Assembly: GCA_003173915.1 (NCBI GenBank)
Contig: PPGL01000042.1
Coordinates: 1 to 15,959, forward strand
Direction: 5' to 3'
Source: Candidatus Levyibacteriota bacterium
GTDB taxonomy: Bacteria > Patescibacteria > Microgenomatia > Levybacterales > UBA12049
DNA length: 15,959 nt
The first letter of the stretch is position 1. Every line of letters starts with the position of its first letter. The notes beneath the pieces are model-generated. The model ran no database searches. It saw only the letters and a program-made list of their open reading frames with translations, and had not been told where the DNA came from. Positions 15,198 to 15,959 of the stretch are shown piece after piece. Made by a program: the position numbers and the translations under genes.

Positions 15198-15959
15198 TTA
15201 TTCAATCTCAAGTGGTTTTTTTGTGTATGGATTTATAATTTCTATTGGAAGTTTGCCCATAATTTGATGTTGAACATACAATGTTTGACTCGATGGGAAA
15301 AATCGTACTGCTGTAGCAATATCTTTGGACGCCCTACCATATTCCCCTAAACGATACTCCGCAATAGACAAATACATCCATAAATCCGAAAGTCGTGGAT
15401 ATGCATTCAACGACCAGTTGATAAACGAAATCGCTTTCTGTGGATTCTCCTGTGTTGCAAGAAATTCTGCATAAAAAACATAATTATTTGGATGATGAGA
15501 TATATTTGGGGAATTAGTGAGAAATTTCAAAGAAAGAAGATAATATTTATTTGCACGAGCAGTATCTCCTGTTTCCTCATACAATTTTGCAAGATTATTT
15601 GTATTGACTTCATTTGGGAATAAACTAACGGCTTTTTTTTCGTGAATTAAAGCATTGTTAATATCACCTGTTAATAAAAGCTCTGTTGCGAGATTATTTT
15701 CCAAATCAAAACTATCTGTCAATTTTTCATCATGAGAATAAAGAGTTAAAGCATCGGCCCAATTTGTATTTCTTATCATGGTTCGGATTGCAAAGAGTAA
15801 CAATAAAAGCAAAAATTGAACAAATAATACATGCTTCACTTTTTGATTAATATGTTTTTCTATGGTTATCCACACAACTCCCAATATTCCAAGAAATCCT
15901 GCAATTGGTAGATAAAACCATCTATCTGCAACAGTCATATCCAATGGAATTATTTGCAA
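15198..15959 (-). CDS. TMTC-like membrane protein with TPR repeats (C-terminal part, cut by window edge)
   Basis: The frame is open to the right edge, so at least 253 C-terminal residues are visible and the true start lies outside. The visible part begins with IPLDMTVADRWFYLPIAGF, the '[AE][DE]R[YW].YLP..G' segment found near the end of the membrane domain in TMTC-type and related bacterial TPR glycosyltransferases. Two hydrophobic helices follow (about 17-34 and 43-59), then the family-like RTMIRNTNWADALTLY (59-74). About four tetratricopeptide repeats run from 86 to 224, for example NNLATELLLTGDINNALIHE and LWMYLSIAEYRLGEYGRASK. TMTC proteins in animals are GT-C O-mannosyltransferases. The bacterial relatives are mostly uncharacterised, so transferase activity is inferred. 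Its stop lies 56 bases before the next GT-C gene. Confidence 0.75.
   Translation of the reverse strand: MQIIPLDMTVADRWFYLPIAGFLGILGVVWITIEKHINQKVKHVLFVQFLLLLLLFAIRTMIRNTNWADALTLYSHDEKLTDSFDLENNLATELLLTGDINNALIHEKKAVSLFPNEVNTNNLAKLYEETGDTARANKYYLLSLKFLTNSPNISHHPNNYVFYAEFLATQENPQKAISFINWSLNAYPRLSDLWMYLSIAEYRLGEYGRASKDIATAVRFFPSSQTLYVQHQIMGKLPIEIINPYTKKPLEIE

Noticed and set aside
15957..15959. TTG as the start codon of the right-edge gene
   Set aside because: The frame is open to the edge and the visible protein begins in the middle of a conserved membrane-domain segment, so this is an internal Leu codon.

Overview
The window is AT-rich bacterial DNA read entirely from the minus strand. It holds sixteen genes in one direction, from the right edge (15959) to the left edge (1), with both end genes cut by the window. 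Gaps never exceed about 56 bases. Seven of the fifteen junctions are 4-base ATGA stop/start overlaps, so this looks like one very long operon, or two if the candidate promoter near 15150 is real. TGA is an ordinary stop codon here. The lysine- and isoleucine-rich proteins, tight packing and abundance of GT-C membrane glycosyltransferases suggest a candidate phyla radiation (Patescibacteria, possibly Microgenomates-like) genome. That placement is an inference from style; no marker gene is present.

Layout in transcription order. (1) 15959-9583: the C-terminal part of a TMTC-like membrane protein with TPR repeats, then three large polytopic GT-C-type glycosyltransferases. The last two of these are clear paralogues and sit on either side of a WaaE-like family 2 glycosyltransferase. 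(2) 9579-6417: a UDP-glucose 4-epimerase (GalE), a fourth and shorter GT-C-type protein, and a GT4 glycosyltransferase. (3) 6395-2257: a Wzx/MATE-like flippase, an ALG5/DPM1-like family 2 transferase, a second GT4, and an ExoA-like family 2 transferase. (4) 2254-1: a sugar-nucleotide cassette made of an RmlC-like cupin, a WbpD/FdtC-like hexapeptide N-acyltransferase with a four-cysteine tail, and a DegT-family PLP aminotransferase, followed by the first 61 codons of a GDP-fucose-synthase-like SDR enzyme.

Taken together this is a cell-surface glycan locus. Nucleotide-sugar enzymes would make an N-acylated amino-deoxy sugar plus galactose and possibly fucose-type donors. Cytoplasmic GT2 and GT4 enzymes would build a lipid-linked oligosaccharide, and the flippase would move it outward. 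Several GT-C enzymes would then add sugars from polyprenyl-phosphate donors on the outer face. No initiating phosphoglycosyltransferase, Wzy-type polymerase or obvious oligosaccharyltransferase is recognisable inside the window. No RNA genes, CRISPR arrays, insertion sequences or clear terminators were seen.
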